DNA of 64,000 nt from Mytilus galloprovincialis (Eukaryota > Mollusca > Bivalvia > Mytilida > Mytilidae): assembly GCF_965363235.1 (NCBI RefSeq), contig NC_134851.1, positions 36,484,321-36,548,320 on the forward strand, given 5' to 3'. The notes under the pieces are model-generated. The model searched no databases. It saw only the letters and a program-made list of their open reading frames with translations, and had not been told where the DNA came from. The position numbers and the translations under genes are program-made. Below are positions 1 through 12,600 of the stretch, piece by piece (position 1 is the stretch's first letter; each line of letters starts with the position of its first letter).

Positions 1-1008
1 TAGCCGGACGAATAGTGCCAGGGCTATTTGTCCGGCCATTGTAATGCGCATGTCATATAATGTGCGTTCGGAAGTGCGTGTAACATTATCTTCAGTAGCA
101 CCAAGGGGGCGCGTGTAATCTGATCACTGATTTTCACTGATAATGGCTGAAATATTTGTGATAAATTTTGCAGTTTTCGGAATTTGACAATGGAACACGA
201 TATTATGAACTTCCAAGAATGGTTTAATCTTATGAAAAGGACTATACAAAATTGAAATCACAAGGAAAATGGGATATAAAAGATAATTATAAATTATATA
301 ATTGATCGGAGAATTAGTTTTACAAAATTATTCGATTCGCTACAGCTTTGTACAGGTGGAAAAGATGTTCAAAGCAAGTGTAGTTGAAAAAGGCCTTTAC
401 AATTGCAGGTCTAACTGAATGAAATTTAGCTTAGTTATAATCCAAAAATGAGTCTTGCAAGACAAGAAAAGAAAAGAGAAATTTGGGAAAAGGAGCACAC
501 TATGACACCCGACCCCCTCACGTAAATAAAATAAAAAACAGTGTTTTTACTCTTTGGGGCATTATAGAAAAATCTCTCACCTTTCACTCAAAATATGGAT
601 AACTTTCTGTCAAGAGGTCTATAATTCTCTTTGACAGCTCAGTACAGACATAATAATTTTGTACCTTTTTCAGCTAGACAAAATCCTTTACGTTAACTTA
701 AAATGCACGAGTCAAACACTACCCAAGTTTGTTTTACAAGTAAATTCTTCTCTCTTCTTATATAAAAAATATGGGATATATATGATTTTATTCTAATTAT
801 TCGTTATCCACATTGGACTATATACTAGTATGAAGAAAACAACAATTTCAATTAGCAGTAACAAGATTAGGCCCTAACACTAAAAGATTTCAAAGATGTG
901 CTACCCCCTGGTGATGCTGAAGATAATATTACACGCACACACAAATATTATAGTGACATGCGCATTGTATTGGCCGGACAAATAGTCCTGGTACTATTCG
1001 TCCGGCTA
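1..1008. mobile_element. 1 kb non-autonomous DNA element with long terminal inverted repeats
   Basis: The first ~55 bases (beginning TAGCCGGACGAATAGT) recur as the reverse complement ending at 1008, with only a few mismatches, and the similarity continues inward to about base 115 and 895. The end is itself palindromic: CCGGACGAATAG faces CTATTTGTCCGG about 12 bases later. No transposase frame lies between the ends, so this is a MITE-like, non-autonomous element. The left flank is outside the window; a TA duplication is possible at 1007-1008. The bases just after the right end (1007-1021) again read like the start of the terminal repeat, as if the target were another copy. The superfamily is not recognised. 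Confidence 0.75.
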
Positions 1009-1029
1009 GCCGGACAAATAGCAACTGCC

Positions 1030-1460
1030 TAGAAGATTCCGTTCGGTTCTTTAATCAAGATGATGACGAAATTGTAGAGTCGTTACTTGGAAGTATGAAT
1101 CATACCATGAAAACTTTAAATGCTGATGTATGGAGCCTCTTGATGTGCCACATAGCAGATTATATGTATAAACTATATCAGGTCTTCAATTATGATCTTT
1201 ATCGTCTCATATTTGATCTTAACTAATATTGTTCTTGTATGAAATTGGTGAATTATAGACGTTTTGTTTTCGACTCTATTTCATATAATTATGTAACTAC
1301 CTATGGATTTTTTTTTATTGCTGTTTATATACTTTGATGTTGTTTAGAATATGTAAATATGTTAGTGTTATGTTCTTGGATCTGTTCTTATAATATAAAT
1401 TGTAAAATCTTCAAATATATAGAGGAAATAAAGATAATCAATCAATCAATCAATAAATTC
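1030..1460 (+). mobile_element. 3' tail of a non-LTR retrotransposon (truncated)
   Basis: This AT-rich non-coding stretch ends in AATAAAG followed by a run of (AATC)n at about 1434-1455. Short tandem repeats of this kind in place of poly(A) are typical of the 3' end of several LINE clades. No reverse transcriptase frame is present upstream, so it would be a strongly 5'-truncated copy. The clade cannot be named from the tail alone. Confidence 0.4.
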
Positions 1461-2424
1461 GACTCCACAAAAAAGAGCCTCATAGTCATATCCAAAAGGG
1501 GGGAATTGGAGGCCCGGCACCCCATTAGTGGGAAAGTTTTTGTTGATTATACAGGGAATCAATGAGGCATGACTGGTGCCCCTTAGGGCCCCCATCCCCT
1601 TTTATGAAATGTTCTGGATCCACCACTAAGCCGGTTGTGAAGCCAAATTACTTGTTTGAACAATTGTAGGATATGACTGAATAACTCGAATCCAAATATT
1701 TTGGATTGGAATAGTTCAGGGTAACGATTTGTATAGTAGTATGAACATCCTTGAGTCAGTCCAGCGTAGGACAACCAGATACGTTGAAAAAAAAAACACC
1801 ACAACAGACACCACAACACCTTATCTGTCACATGCTATAGCAGGAATAAGGGACATGAATATGAGGGTGTGGATGGGATTTACAGACTAGATAATAAATG
1901 GAGGGGGGGGGGGGGGTAAGAAAAATGAAAGATTGACCAAAAAATAAACATATCAAAATATTGAAAAGCAAAATATAAAGAATTGAGAATTATGGGCAAA
2001 AGGTATAAAGTATAGAGTAACAATTAAAAGAAGAACAGAAATTATGGTCCCATCCATACCTTCGTATATTAAAAAAAAAAAAAAAAAGAAGAAAAAAAAA
2101 AAAAGAACGGGATATGCAAATCAATATCAAGAAGTAGGAGAACAAATTAAAACATATTAATTATCAAACAGTGTAGGACTCTAAAGTGCGATGGGGACGC
2201 TAAAGTACGATGGTCACGCTAAAGTGCGATGGTCTACGCTAAAGTGCGATGCTTCCATACGCTAAAGTGCGATGTTCCGCGAAAATATGGACGTAATATT
2301 AACGTACTATGGATTATGACGTGAACAATCTTTTATACAAACTAAAAAATGAACATGCCGAAAGTTAAATGTAGAATATTTGATTAACAACGTTTAACCA
2401 AGTGTCCATGACTTATATTTTTTA

Positions 2425-2505
2425 TTTGAGCGTCACTGATGAGTCTTATGTAGACGAAACGCGCGTCTGGCGTACTAAATTATAATCCTGGTACCTTTGA
2501 TAACT
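2425..2505 (+). repeat. Dispersed 'ACGCGCGTCTGGCGTA' repeat, copy 1
   Basis: An 80-base module (GCGTCACTGATGAGTC, then ACGAAACGCGCGTCTGGCG, then CCTGGTACC) that recurs with divergence at 27985-28060 (reverse), 34345-34440 (forward), around 43090-43200, 50435-50490, 60060-60130 and 60215-60315. It has no coding frame. I recognise it as a very common mussel repeat; its class is not clear from the sequence. Confidence 0.6.
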
Positions 2506-2620
2506 ATTTACACAATTTTTAAAAAGGCAGCTGAGGTGGGTTTTTTTCGGATGCTAGAAGAAGCTAGGACTTTTGTCCTGTAGTCGACCATCTTACTTTA
2601 CAAATACAAAACTTAAGTGT

Positions 2621-2789
2621 ATACGCAGTGGCGGATGCAGGTATTTTCGAAAGGGGGGGGTGCTAGCCCAGGGCAAAGGGGGGTGCAGGGGGGTGCAAAC
2701 ATATGTCCCGATTCAAATGCATTGATCGGCCAAAATAAAGGGGGGGTGCGGACCCCCGGAACCCCCCCTCTGGATCCGCCACTGCGTAT
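2621..2789. mobile_element. MITE with CAGTGGCGGATCCAG-type ends
   Basis: The ends ATACGCAGTGGCGGAT and their reverse complement enclose about 140 bases of G-runs on one side and C-runs on the other, so the whole element can fold into a hairpin. Ends of the form CAGTGGCGGATCCAG occur on MITEs in many invertebrates. Overlapping open frames on both strands (2613-2865) come from the palindrome and are not genes. A diverged relative (GTGGATCCAGAAC end) lies at about 1494-1631. Confidence 0.65.
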
Positions 2790-3539
2790 CATAAGTATCA
2801 TTTATCATGTTGGCTGTTTGAAGTTTACTTTGCGGTTCCCGTTAAAATATTGTCGATTTAAATGAAAATTAAAGCCAGTAAGATAAAAGTTCGTCATGTT
2901 TTTATGAGTAAATCATAAATTCTCTGCTAGAAAAATGAAACAAATTAATGTTTCACAATGAACACATTTTGTATTTGTAATTTACAATGACATCACATAA
3001 GTGATATACTGTGTGAACGGCAAGCAACACCAATTATTCAAATATTTGATACCAGCCCGAACTAAAACAAAATTATATGCTGGATATGTAGATTTTTGTC
3101 ACATCTAATTTACCATCTTAGCAATTATTACGTGGTCGTTCTTCTGAATTTAGAATCAATCACTTTAAGTCTTAATCCTATCGGTAATTATAAAGCCTAA
3201 CCCATATGTTATAAAACCTTGTGCTAGATTTGCAAAAAGACTTTTTTTACATCTGTGTTTTAAGCCCTGAACATTACCCTTTTGGTCCATCGCACTTTAA
3301 ATAGCGTGATGAACCATCGTACTTTAGCGAACAAACAGCCATCGCACTTTGGCGTAGACCATCGCACCGTTTAGCGTGATCATCGCACTTTAGAGTCCTG
3401 CTAATATATGCTTTGTTGTAGAATACGTATAAATGTCATCCACAAGTATCTTACCATAGTCTACTAACACAACACAGTACAAAGTTTCACAAGGATTTTA
3501 TAAATCATGTCTGAAGATATTAGTATCAAGATCTAATAA

Positions 3540-4200
3540 GGTCTAAAACGATACCACCAGATTAGTTTTGATCAGCTTAGGTTCTTTTGAGAATATTTAT
3601 CGGATTCAAGAGGGGCGAATGTTACCAGAGATAGGAAATAAACTGAAAACACCATGGCTAGCAAAGAAAAAGACAGAAAAATAATAGCACACAAGACACA
3701 ATATAGAAAACTAAAGACTGAGCGACACGAACCCCACCAAAAATCTGTGGGTGATCTCGGGTGCTCCAGAAGGGTAAGCAGATTCTGCTCCACATGTGAC
3801 ACCCGTAGTGTTCCTCATAATAATATCACAATCCTTGTAAATAGTCTAATTAACCTGATCACATTCATGAAAAGGGAAGAGGACTGTAGTTACGACATAA
3901 GGAATATATCCCATATCATCTGTGAAAGAGTTACCATAACAGTCAAACAACTTGTGATGGCGTCAATAAATTAACGAAGGAATGATTTCAACATCACCAT
4001 TTGAAACTCTTAGTTTGATAGCTTCCTTGTGAGCAGCAACCCTTTATCAACATGATCAAGGAAATCATGATAGAAAATACAAGCCTGGGAATATTGTATG
4101 AATTGGGAGACATTAATCCGTACTCAAAAGACACCACCCAGATCAGTTTTGATCACCTTATAGGTTCTGTACAGAGACTTTTATTCAGACTTAAAAGACA
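3540..4200. repeat. Dispersed repeat interrupted by the hAT-like element
   Basis: The stretch carries a partly matching direct repeat (CAGATTAGTTTTGATCA-like at about 3553, and CAGATCAGTTTTGATCACC at about 4140), and a module near 4010-4090 (GATAGCTTCCTTGTGAGCAG) that I recognise as recurrent in mussel genomes. It continues on the far side of the inserted hAT-like element at 6272. Open frames on both strands here (3572-3802 minus, 3654-3974 plus) have no recognisable domain and probably reflect the repeat. Confidence 0.4.
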
Positions 4201-4208
4201 CCAGCCAG

Positions 4209-6263
4209 CAGGGATGGGGTAATTAAAAATGTAATGGTAATTGAGTGTAATGCATTACAATTTTCCATGTAATTGAATGTAATGTGTAATTGAGCATTTT
4301 TTTAATTACATGTAATGGTAATTTAATTAATTACAATGAAAAAAGCATGTAATGCTCAATTACTTTTGAATTACATTTCAATTACATGTACCTTTATGGT
4401 GTTAAAGATTAGGATTTGTATTAGACAATATAAACTTAAATTATATGTATTTTTTCAAATATTGATATCACATGCTTTTTTAATGTATGAAGTCTGTAAT
4501 TTATTCTGGAGTTTTTATATCATTTATTTGACCTACAGATTATTTTTTTAATAGTTTTATAATTTAAAAAATGTGACAATATATAGGGGTTGTTCAGTTT
4601 TTAAGAAAGTTCTTTTAACTATATAGATTAATAAGTAATTAATCACGTGACCTTGTTTAACAAAAACAAAAAAATGTGTCACTGTGTAACATCTTTCTTA
4701 GACAGTTCATTTAGAATTTAAAATCACTGCATACAATAATTTTGTCAAATTAGTATACACAAAAGGATTATAGAAATAAAAATTAACAGCTGTAAAAACA
4801 AACAGCAATTAATCAGATTAAAATGTCCAGGGGCAATGCCACTATTACATGTATTTTATCTAATTAGCAAAATATTTAGACATTATATATGTTCCAGACC
4901 ATATGAGTATTTGGACCGTACGTGTACGGGCCGGACCGTATACGTATACTCGTACGGTCCGACCATACGCGTACGGTCCGGTACGAGCTGACCACACATG
5001 TTATTTGATCATATGGGTAATAAATTAAATAAAAACTAGCATTTATCACAATCTTTATTTTACTAGTAATTTTAAGTTTTACAAATTGTTATTGATAAGT
5101 TATTACAATTAGATAAAATGAACAAACGAACAATTGAAATTAAGTATTTGTTTAATGGTATATCTGCATCCTATGTTGGTACTATCGCCCAAGATGACAC
5201 AATTCAAGTAACGTAATATTTTTTTACATTTTCATGTATGCAGTTCATGCATGTTCTTTGCATTTGTATTTTGTGGTAAAGTGGCTAAATATTCCAAAAC
5301 AATTGACCTCCCACATGATATTTACTTCCGATATCTTCAATTTCAGTTATTATAATTCAATTAATGTATTACTGATCGGCATGATAGATACAAGAGATTA
5401 ACATATTTAATTAGCGTGAATTTAAAAAAAAAGTTAAAATATAAAGTTTTGGTTTAAATTACAATTGAACTTTTTTATATTAATTTGATAGTTAAGTTAT
5501 GTTGATCTCTGCTATATGCATTTGTATCTAATAAACCTGACCATCTTTTTTAATATTAGTCAGACTGTACGCGTACAGTCCGACCGTATGAGTATTTTGA
5601 AAAAGTACGCATATGGTCCAGACCGTACGCGTACGGTCTGGAACATATACATTGTTTGTGCTAAAAATTATTTTCAATATTGTGACAATCACACTTTTTA
5701 ATATTTTTAAAGTAAAATAAAAAAATATTTTTAATTCCTTTATACATGTATTTTTTTATTCTTATGTTTAATTCAAATGAGTTCATTTCTGAGATGTCAA
5801 AATACACCTTGATGTATTGGCAAGTTAATAGGAACAAATATCCTCTCCTATCAACATGACGATTTTCTAATCATAAAACTTCCATTTTTTGTTGAGCAAT
5901 ATCTAGCACATTTATAAGCCCCTGTCGAAAGACTAATTAACAATTGCTGTTTTCAGACCAAACAGATTCAGACTAAATGACAAAACATTAAAATAACTAA
6001 ATTAAATAATTATCAAATGCAACGCTTAAACTATGCTTACATGAATATTTTACACATGCAATATATATACATGTAAAATTTTGTTAAAAAATATCATGAT
6101 CAAATGTAATGTGTAATTTAATTTATTACATTAGTAAAGTAATTGTAATTTAATTAATTACATTTCAAAAACTGTGTAATGTGTAATTGATGTAATTGAT
6201 CATTTTTGCAATGTAATGTGTAATTTAATTAATTACATTCCAATGTAATTGACCCCAAGTCTG
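4209..6263. mobile_element. Non-autonomous hAT-like element with perfect 8-bp target duplication
   Basis: The element starts CAGGGATGGGGTAATTA and ends with the complementary form of CAGACTTGGGGTCAATTAC, and both ends carry about 150 bases of TAATTACATGTAATT-type sequence. It is flanked on each side by CCAGCCAG (4201-4208 and 6264-6271), an exact 8-bp direct repeat. An 8-bp duplication with CAG...CTG ends is diagnostic of the hAT superfamily. No transposase frame is present in the 2,055 bp, so it depends on a partner elsewhere. The middle holds a palindrome cluster at 4885-5652. Confidence 0.85.
4885..5652. repeat. Nested palindrome cluster inside the hAT-like element
   Basis: Two clusters of GC-rich palindromes, at about 4908-4987 and 5565-5645, are built from variants of GACCGTACGCGTACGGTC. 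They are themselves enclosed by an inverted repeat (TATATGTTCCAGACC at about 4886, GGTCTGGAACATATA at about 5636). The blocks stand out against the surrounding AT-rich sequence. They may be a foldback element inserted into the hAT-like element, or its protein-binding sites. Confidence 0.6.
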
Positions 6264-6271
6264 CCAGCCAG

Positions 6272-8990
6272 ATTGTTACTAATTACCTATGGTTCTATTT
6301 AGAAAGGCTAACTGCAGTATAAAACAATGCAAATTCTTTGTAATTTTTTAATTTACATAATTCACTGGGACAAATACTGAAAATAATTAGACAATAGTAA
6401 AAAAAATAATTAAAAATCATCAGTTTTAAATATATTATAAACTTTGTAAAGCAAACAAATGTTTTATAAAATAAAAAAGCCTACAAAAACAGATTATCAC
6501 AAAATCACATCTGCAATTCATTAAAATTCAATTATATAAAATATATCTTGCCTTAAATAAGAGTGGCTGGATGGGGATTTTCACTCTAGTATATGCTATT
6601 TGTTTCTACATTTTTTATAGTACCTTATTCTCTATTCTTTTTTTGTTATAATATTTTTCTCTATACTAAAAACTCCTCCAAGACCCCTATAAATGCAGTT
6701 AGGATGGATGTATATGTGGATGAATTAATCATTTTCTAGACTAGTTTTTAGGCTAGAGGGGTTCACAACTTTAAAATAAGAGGGCAGATCAGCCCAATTT
6801 TTTTGTCAGAAATGGGACACATATATCATGTCTTAAAATAAGAATTAATGAATTAATTCAATAAATTAATGTACTTTTGCTGGGTTTAAGGAATTTGTGG
6901 ACACTGGTTGTAAATAACTTTTTGCAGGAGTCAAAATTAAATTTTATGCACTCAAAAGTTTATATTTTCCTTCAGAAACTTAATGGTCGAAATTATAAAG
7001 TGAAAATTCGATTAATTGGCTGGTGTTTAAAGCTGATTTGAAAACTATTGTGTTATTTCATGGAAGGAAGTTTTTATTGGTGGAGGAAGCCTAAGTACCC
7101 CAGGAAAACCACTGACATTTGGTAGGAAAATTGACAATCTTAATGAATTAAAATGGAGTCAAGTGCACCTGCCACTTTGAACTCAATTCCTTAGTTTGGA
7201 CAGGCTATTGATGCAGTTGTTTAACTACTTAGACCACTCTGCCACAGAGGTCCCTAAAGGGTAAGTGAAAATATTGACAGCAGAAAATAATTTAAAAATA
7301 TCAAATCACTGAGCTGATTATTGTGTGTGAAAAAAATGGTGCACGGTGCAATTTTACACCATGGTAACCAATTATTCTTATGGATTTAAGACAAAATGTA
7401 ATGTGTAGCCTAGTGATAACAATCATGTTTTCTAAAATTGTAATTTCACTAAATATTGTCTCTTTTTTATTACTTTACAAAAGGTAAAAGTGTAGAGAAT
7501 GGTGGTTTAATCTAATATCATTACACCTATTACATGTATTAAAAACATGACAAGTCTAAATGAGAACATTAAAAGCATACATTATTGATCAACTAAATGC
7601 AAAAGGTATATAAAAGCATGACATTAAACTCTAAAAAAAACAACATTTTTTTAATATAACAATAGTAAAAAAACTAACATTTTTTGCTATAATAATGATT
7701 GTCTATTTAATCATTGTATAAAAATGATTATAGTCGATTTACTTTTATCACAGAATTAATAAATGACCAACGCATGAATAAATATGACCTACAAAATAAT
7801 TGTATAGAACTGTAAACCACAGTGTTATTGCCTATTTATAAACTAGTCTACATGTATAGAACTGCCAACAACCAATAGGCTAAATTTTATATATCTGTTT
7901 CATCGAAATGAAAGTACAATTAAAAATATATACATGTAATACATTTACTTTATCTTAAAATGCATGCATTGACCTAATTCAAAAACAAATTGTAAAGCTA
8001 TGTTTACCACAGAAAATAAATTACATATAATATATAAACAGCACAATTTTTACAAAAAATGCATAAAAGTATGTAGTCTTTGAAATATCACAGCTGTAGC
8101 TTGAAGTTATAAGATGCATATGATGTCAATTCTTCATAAATTCAAAAAAAATGCTGAATTTATAGTACAAGTTTTCTGTACAACTAAAGATTCCAATCTA
8201 ATAGGTGGCCTTTGCTTAACATATACAGTATCGTCAGCTGGGCTTGTTAACTAATTTATAACTATCAAATCATAGATTGTTGCTGGCAAATTTGAAAATA
8301 CAACAATGTTGTCCCCCATTCAAATGCATTTGTGAAAAAGAAACAATCACAAAAAATATGTTTCACCGGAATTTAAATGCAGTTTTCATCAATGATATCA
8401 GCGCATGAAATTTTATCCAATTAAAATTTATGTAACAAATACATGTAAATGCATTAGAAAAAGGAACAAAACTGTAAAAAAAAAATGCAAAATTGCAAAA
8501 ATTGGTTCAAATGCTGTAAGTTTGTTTACCTGAATCATAAAAATAAAATTATTGTAAATAAATAATGACTGTATTAATTGATGAATAAGTATGGAGTTTG
8601 CAAATGGGGAATTTAAATGCATATTTGTGGTTAACTTTTAACACAAATATTTTCTCTAACTAGCATACAACAAAAACCAAATCTGTGACAAACAAGAGGA
8701 AACTATTAAATCTAAGTCAATTTGGACATTTGAAAAATTCCAATTGCATAAAATGAACAACAAAACAACTAAATCAAGGGAAATAACTCACTTAATTTCA
8801 TGTAATTTGCAATGGAATGTTTAAAAAAATAAAAAATTATCAATCATAATAAGTTAGCCACTCGACATACACACTTTATGGTTAATTCAATGGGTTATTT
8901 AAGAATCAGGATATGCCATCATGTTATGATGTCTATCAAAGATTTTTTTACTAAAGAAATATACACAATGTAGTCTGATGTCTTAGATGT
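6272..8990. other. AT-rich intergenic stretch without recognisable genes
   Basis: Apart from the continuation of the interrupted repeat (6272-6310), I see only AT-rich, low-complexity sequence with short chance frames. The end nearest DRC2 must contain that gene's 3' UTR, but no clear AATAAA is visible on the minus strand just below the stop codon. Confidence 0.5.
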
Positions 8991-9087
8991 CTATGATGGT
9001 AAAACATGTCTGACCACATGTGCTGCCTCCACAACTGTTTGTGCTACTGGTCTCTGTACACGAGGATCTGTTACTGGAACATTTAAT
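8991..9087 (-). CDS. DRC2: DRC2 coding exon 9 (terminal)
   Basis: Encodes residues 471-502 and the TAG stop at 8993-8991. It begins [14 protein letters not shown], which continues the family's C-terminal consensus; the last 20 residues are less conserved. Confidence 0.88.
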
Positions 9088-9589
9088 CTGAAAAAAAGGA
9101 AATTTAAAGTTTCTATACACTGACATTTAAATTCCTATAAATTTAAAAGTAAGGCAATTCCTATAAATTTAGAAGTAAGGTGATGTGGTATATTTGAAAA
9201 TCCACCAAATTTGAAATTTGAAATGACATGGATTTTCAGCTAAAACTAGTCTCTGAATAGCATTCAACAATGAGAAAAAAACACAGTATTCTATAGTCAG
9301 CTATAAAATAATCCTACATGACAAACTTTGAACCAATTCCAACAAGAAAAACTAAAGATGATTTTTTTGGTGATTTTGCATACATTAAATGAATGTTAAA
9401 AAATAATTGATGTCAAAAAATAAAACTTCCATTTCGACCCTCCTGCATACATTTTTAATGGATTAACCCAAATCTATAATGACAATTGTTACACACTTTA
9501 CTTTTTGTTGTCTGCTAAGATATCAACTAATTATGTTTTTAGCTCACCTGGCCTAAAAGGCCATGTGAGCTTTTCTCATCACTTGGCGT

Positions 9590-9620
<31 letters not shown>

Positions 9621-12600
9621 TAACAATTTTTCAAACATCTTCTCCTCTGAAACTACTGAATGGATTTGAATGAAACTTAAAATGATTGTTCCTTAGATTA
9701 TCCTGCACAAAGTGTGTGCTTCGATTTTTGATCCGTCAAAAAACATGGCCGCCGTTACTTAAAATAGAACATAGGGGTCAAATGCAGTTTTTGGCTTATA
9801 TCTCAAAAACGGAAGCATTTAGAGCAAATCTGACATGGGGTAAAAATGTTCATTAGGTCAAGATCTATCAGCCCAGAAATTTTCAGATGAATCAAACAAA
9901 CCATCGTTGGGTTGCTGCCACTTAATTGGTAATTTTAAGGAAATTTTGCAGTTTTTGGTCATTATCTTGAATATTATTATAGATGAAGATAAACTGTAAA
10001 CAGCAAAAATGATCAGCAAAGTAAGACTACAAATAGGTTAATATGACCAAAATTATAAATTGACCCCTTAAGGGGTAAATGTCCTTTAATGACAATTTTT
10101 CACAATTTGTTCATCATATTTGCTAACTTTAAAAAATCTTCTCCTCTGAAACTACTGAATGGATTTGGATGAAACTTAGCATGATAGTTCCTTAGATTAT
10201 CCTGCACAAAGTGTGTGCTTCGATTTTTGATCCGTCAAAAAACATGGCCGCCCTTACTTTAAATAGAACATAGGGGTCACATGCAGTTTTTGGCTTATAT
10301 CTCAAAAACGAAAGCATTTAGAGCAAATCTGACACGGGGTAAAAATGTTCATTAGGTCAAGATCTATCAGCCCTGAAATTTTCAGACGAATCAAACAAAC
10401 CATTGTTGGGTTGCTGCCACTTAATTGGTAATTTTAAGGAAATTTTGCAGTTTTTGGTCATTATCTTGAAATCATTATAGATAAAGATAAACTGTAAACA
10501 GCAAAAATGATCAGCAAAGTAAGATCTACAAATACATGTAGGTTAATATGACCAAAATTGTCAATTGACCCCTTAAGGGGTAAATGTCCTTTAATGACAA
10601 TTTTTCACAATTTGTTCATCATATTTGCTAACTTTAAAAATTCTTCTCCTCTGAAACTACTGAATGGATTTGGATGAAACTTAGCATGATAGTTCCTTAG
10701 ATTATCCTGCACAAAGTGTGTGCTTCGATTTTTGATCCGTCAAAAAACATGGCCGCCCTTACTTTAAATAGAACATAGGGGTCAAATGCAGTTTTTGGCT
10801 TATATCTCAAAAACGAAAGCATTTAGAGCAAATCTGACACGGGGTAAAAATGTTCATTAGGTCAAGATCTATCAGCCCTGAAATTTTCAGACGAATCAAA
10901 CAAACCATTGTTGGGTTGCTGCCACTTAATTGGTAATTGTAAGGAAATTTTGCAGTTTTTGGTCATTATCTTGAATATCATTATAGATAAAGATAAACTG
11001 TAAACAGCAAAAATGATCAGCAAAGTAAGATCTACAAATAAGTTAAATATGACCAAAATTGTCAATTGACCCCTTAAGGGGTTATTGTCCTTTAATGACA
11101 ATTTTTTCACAATTTGTTCATCATATTTGCTAACTTTAAAAAATCTTCTCCTCTAAAACTACTCAACCAAATTCAACCAAACTTCAACTGAATGATCAGT
11201 AGGGTGTATAAAATAAAGTTTGTGTTTTATTTTCTATTTTGTCTAAAAACATGGCCGTCATGGCTAAAAATAGAACACAGGGTAAAATGCAGTTTTTGGC
11301 TTATATCTAAAAAACTCCAGCATTTAGAGCAAATAAGACTAGAAGTTAAAATATTTATTAGGTCAAGGTCTACCTGTCCTGAAATTTTCAATTTGCAATT
11401 TGCAAAAAAAATAATTTGTTGTGCTACTTCCAAAAAATAGAAAATATTCTGACCAGAAAAAAAACCATGTCCCCCTACAAGTTAAATGGTCCATGCCTAA
11501 CTGTTATTAATGAAATCATTTAACTGTTTTGCTGTTATTGGAGCCCCTTGCCCCTTCTCAGCAGTGGACTCGAAAAATCAATATGGGAGGGGATGAGAAT
11601 TGAGGATTTTTTAGTGTGGCCATATTTTAACACACTAATACTATGGTACTGAGGTAATCTTCATAGTCAATGTTTCTTAGTTAAGGGGTTCAAAGTTTAA
11701 CAATGTCCAACATAATCTACCTACCTATTCTCTACCTAGCAGGGTAAAATTTTATTTTAGAAAAAGATGTATAGTAAGTACATGTATGCAAGTTTTTTCT
11801 CTTAATAAATGATTAGTTAAAAAAATTGTCTTGATCATTTTTGTCGAGCCTGCAACTTTCGTTGCAGTTAGCTTGATATAGGGATAGTGATCCGGCGGCA
11901 GAATTGAATAACTATATTTGGTACGTGCGTTCCTTGCAAGGTCCTCATGCCTGTCGGACAGTTTTCACTTGACCTCGACCTCATTTCATGGATCAGTGAA
12001 CAATGTTAAACTTTCGTGGTCAAGTCCATATCTCAGATACTATAAGCAATAAGTCTAGTAGATTTGGTGTATAGAAGAACTGTAAAGTGTACATGTCCAA
12101 CTGGCAAGTGTCATCTCACCTTGACCTCATTTTCATGGTTCAGTGGTTATAGTTAAGTTTTTGTGTTTTGGTCTGTTTTTCTTATACTATATGCAATAGG
12201 TCTACTAAAATTGGTGTATAGAATGATTGTAAGGTGTACATGTCTAGCTGACAGGTGTCATCTAACCTTGACCTCATTTTCATAATTCAGTGGTCAAAGT
12301 TAACTTTTTTAGTTTTGGTCTATTTTTTTAATACTTTATGCATTAGGTCAACTATATTTGGTGTATGAAAATATTTTATGATCTATATGTCGGTTACGCA
12401 GGTTTTATTTGAACTTGACCTCATTTTCACAGTCCATTGCTAAGTTTTAAGTGTTTGTGTTTTGGTCTCATTTTCTTTATTTATAAACAGTAAGTCATAT
12501 ATATTTGTAATATTGAAGAATTGTTAGCTGTACATGTTTGCCTGGCATGGTTCAATATGTTCAATAAGGCATTGTTTACCAGGTGAGCGATTCAGGCTCT

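Larger units (their letters stand above)
2173..3401. mobile_element. DNA element with CTAAAGTGCGATGG subterminal arrays (copy 1)
   Basis: Both ends begin with AGGACTCTAAAGTGCGATG in inverted orientation. Each end continues with four to five irregularly spaced copies of CTAAAGTGCGATGG or single-base variants, 2175-2280 on the left and 3288-3399 on the right. No coding frame is seen inside. The same ends recur inverted at 27175-27280 and 63416-63525, and the internal sequence next to each end also matches, so this is a true family with two distinguishable ends. A copy of another dispersed repeat lies inside at 2425-2505, and a hairpin element lies at 2621-2789. Subterminal motif arrays are usual transposase-binding platforms; that role here is inferred. 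Confidence 0.75.

Noticed and set aside
2613-2865. Open frames on both strands rich in Gly and Pro
   Set aside because: They come from the G- and C-runs of a palindromic MITE.
9590-9620. (GTC)n microsatellite as a site of its own
   Set aside because: It is a standard part of the AGCTCACC repeat (also at 57640-57690) and is described there.
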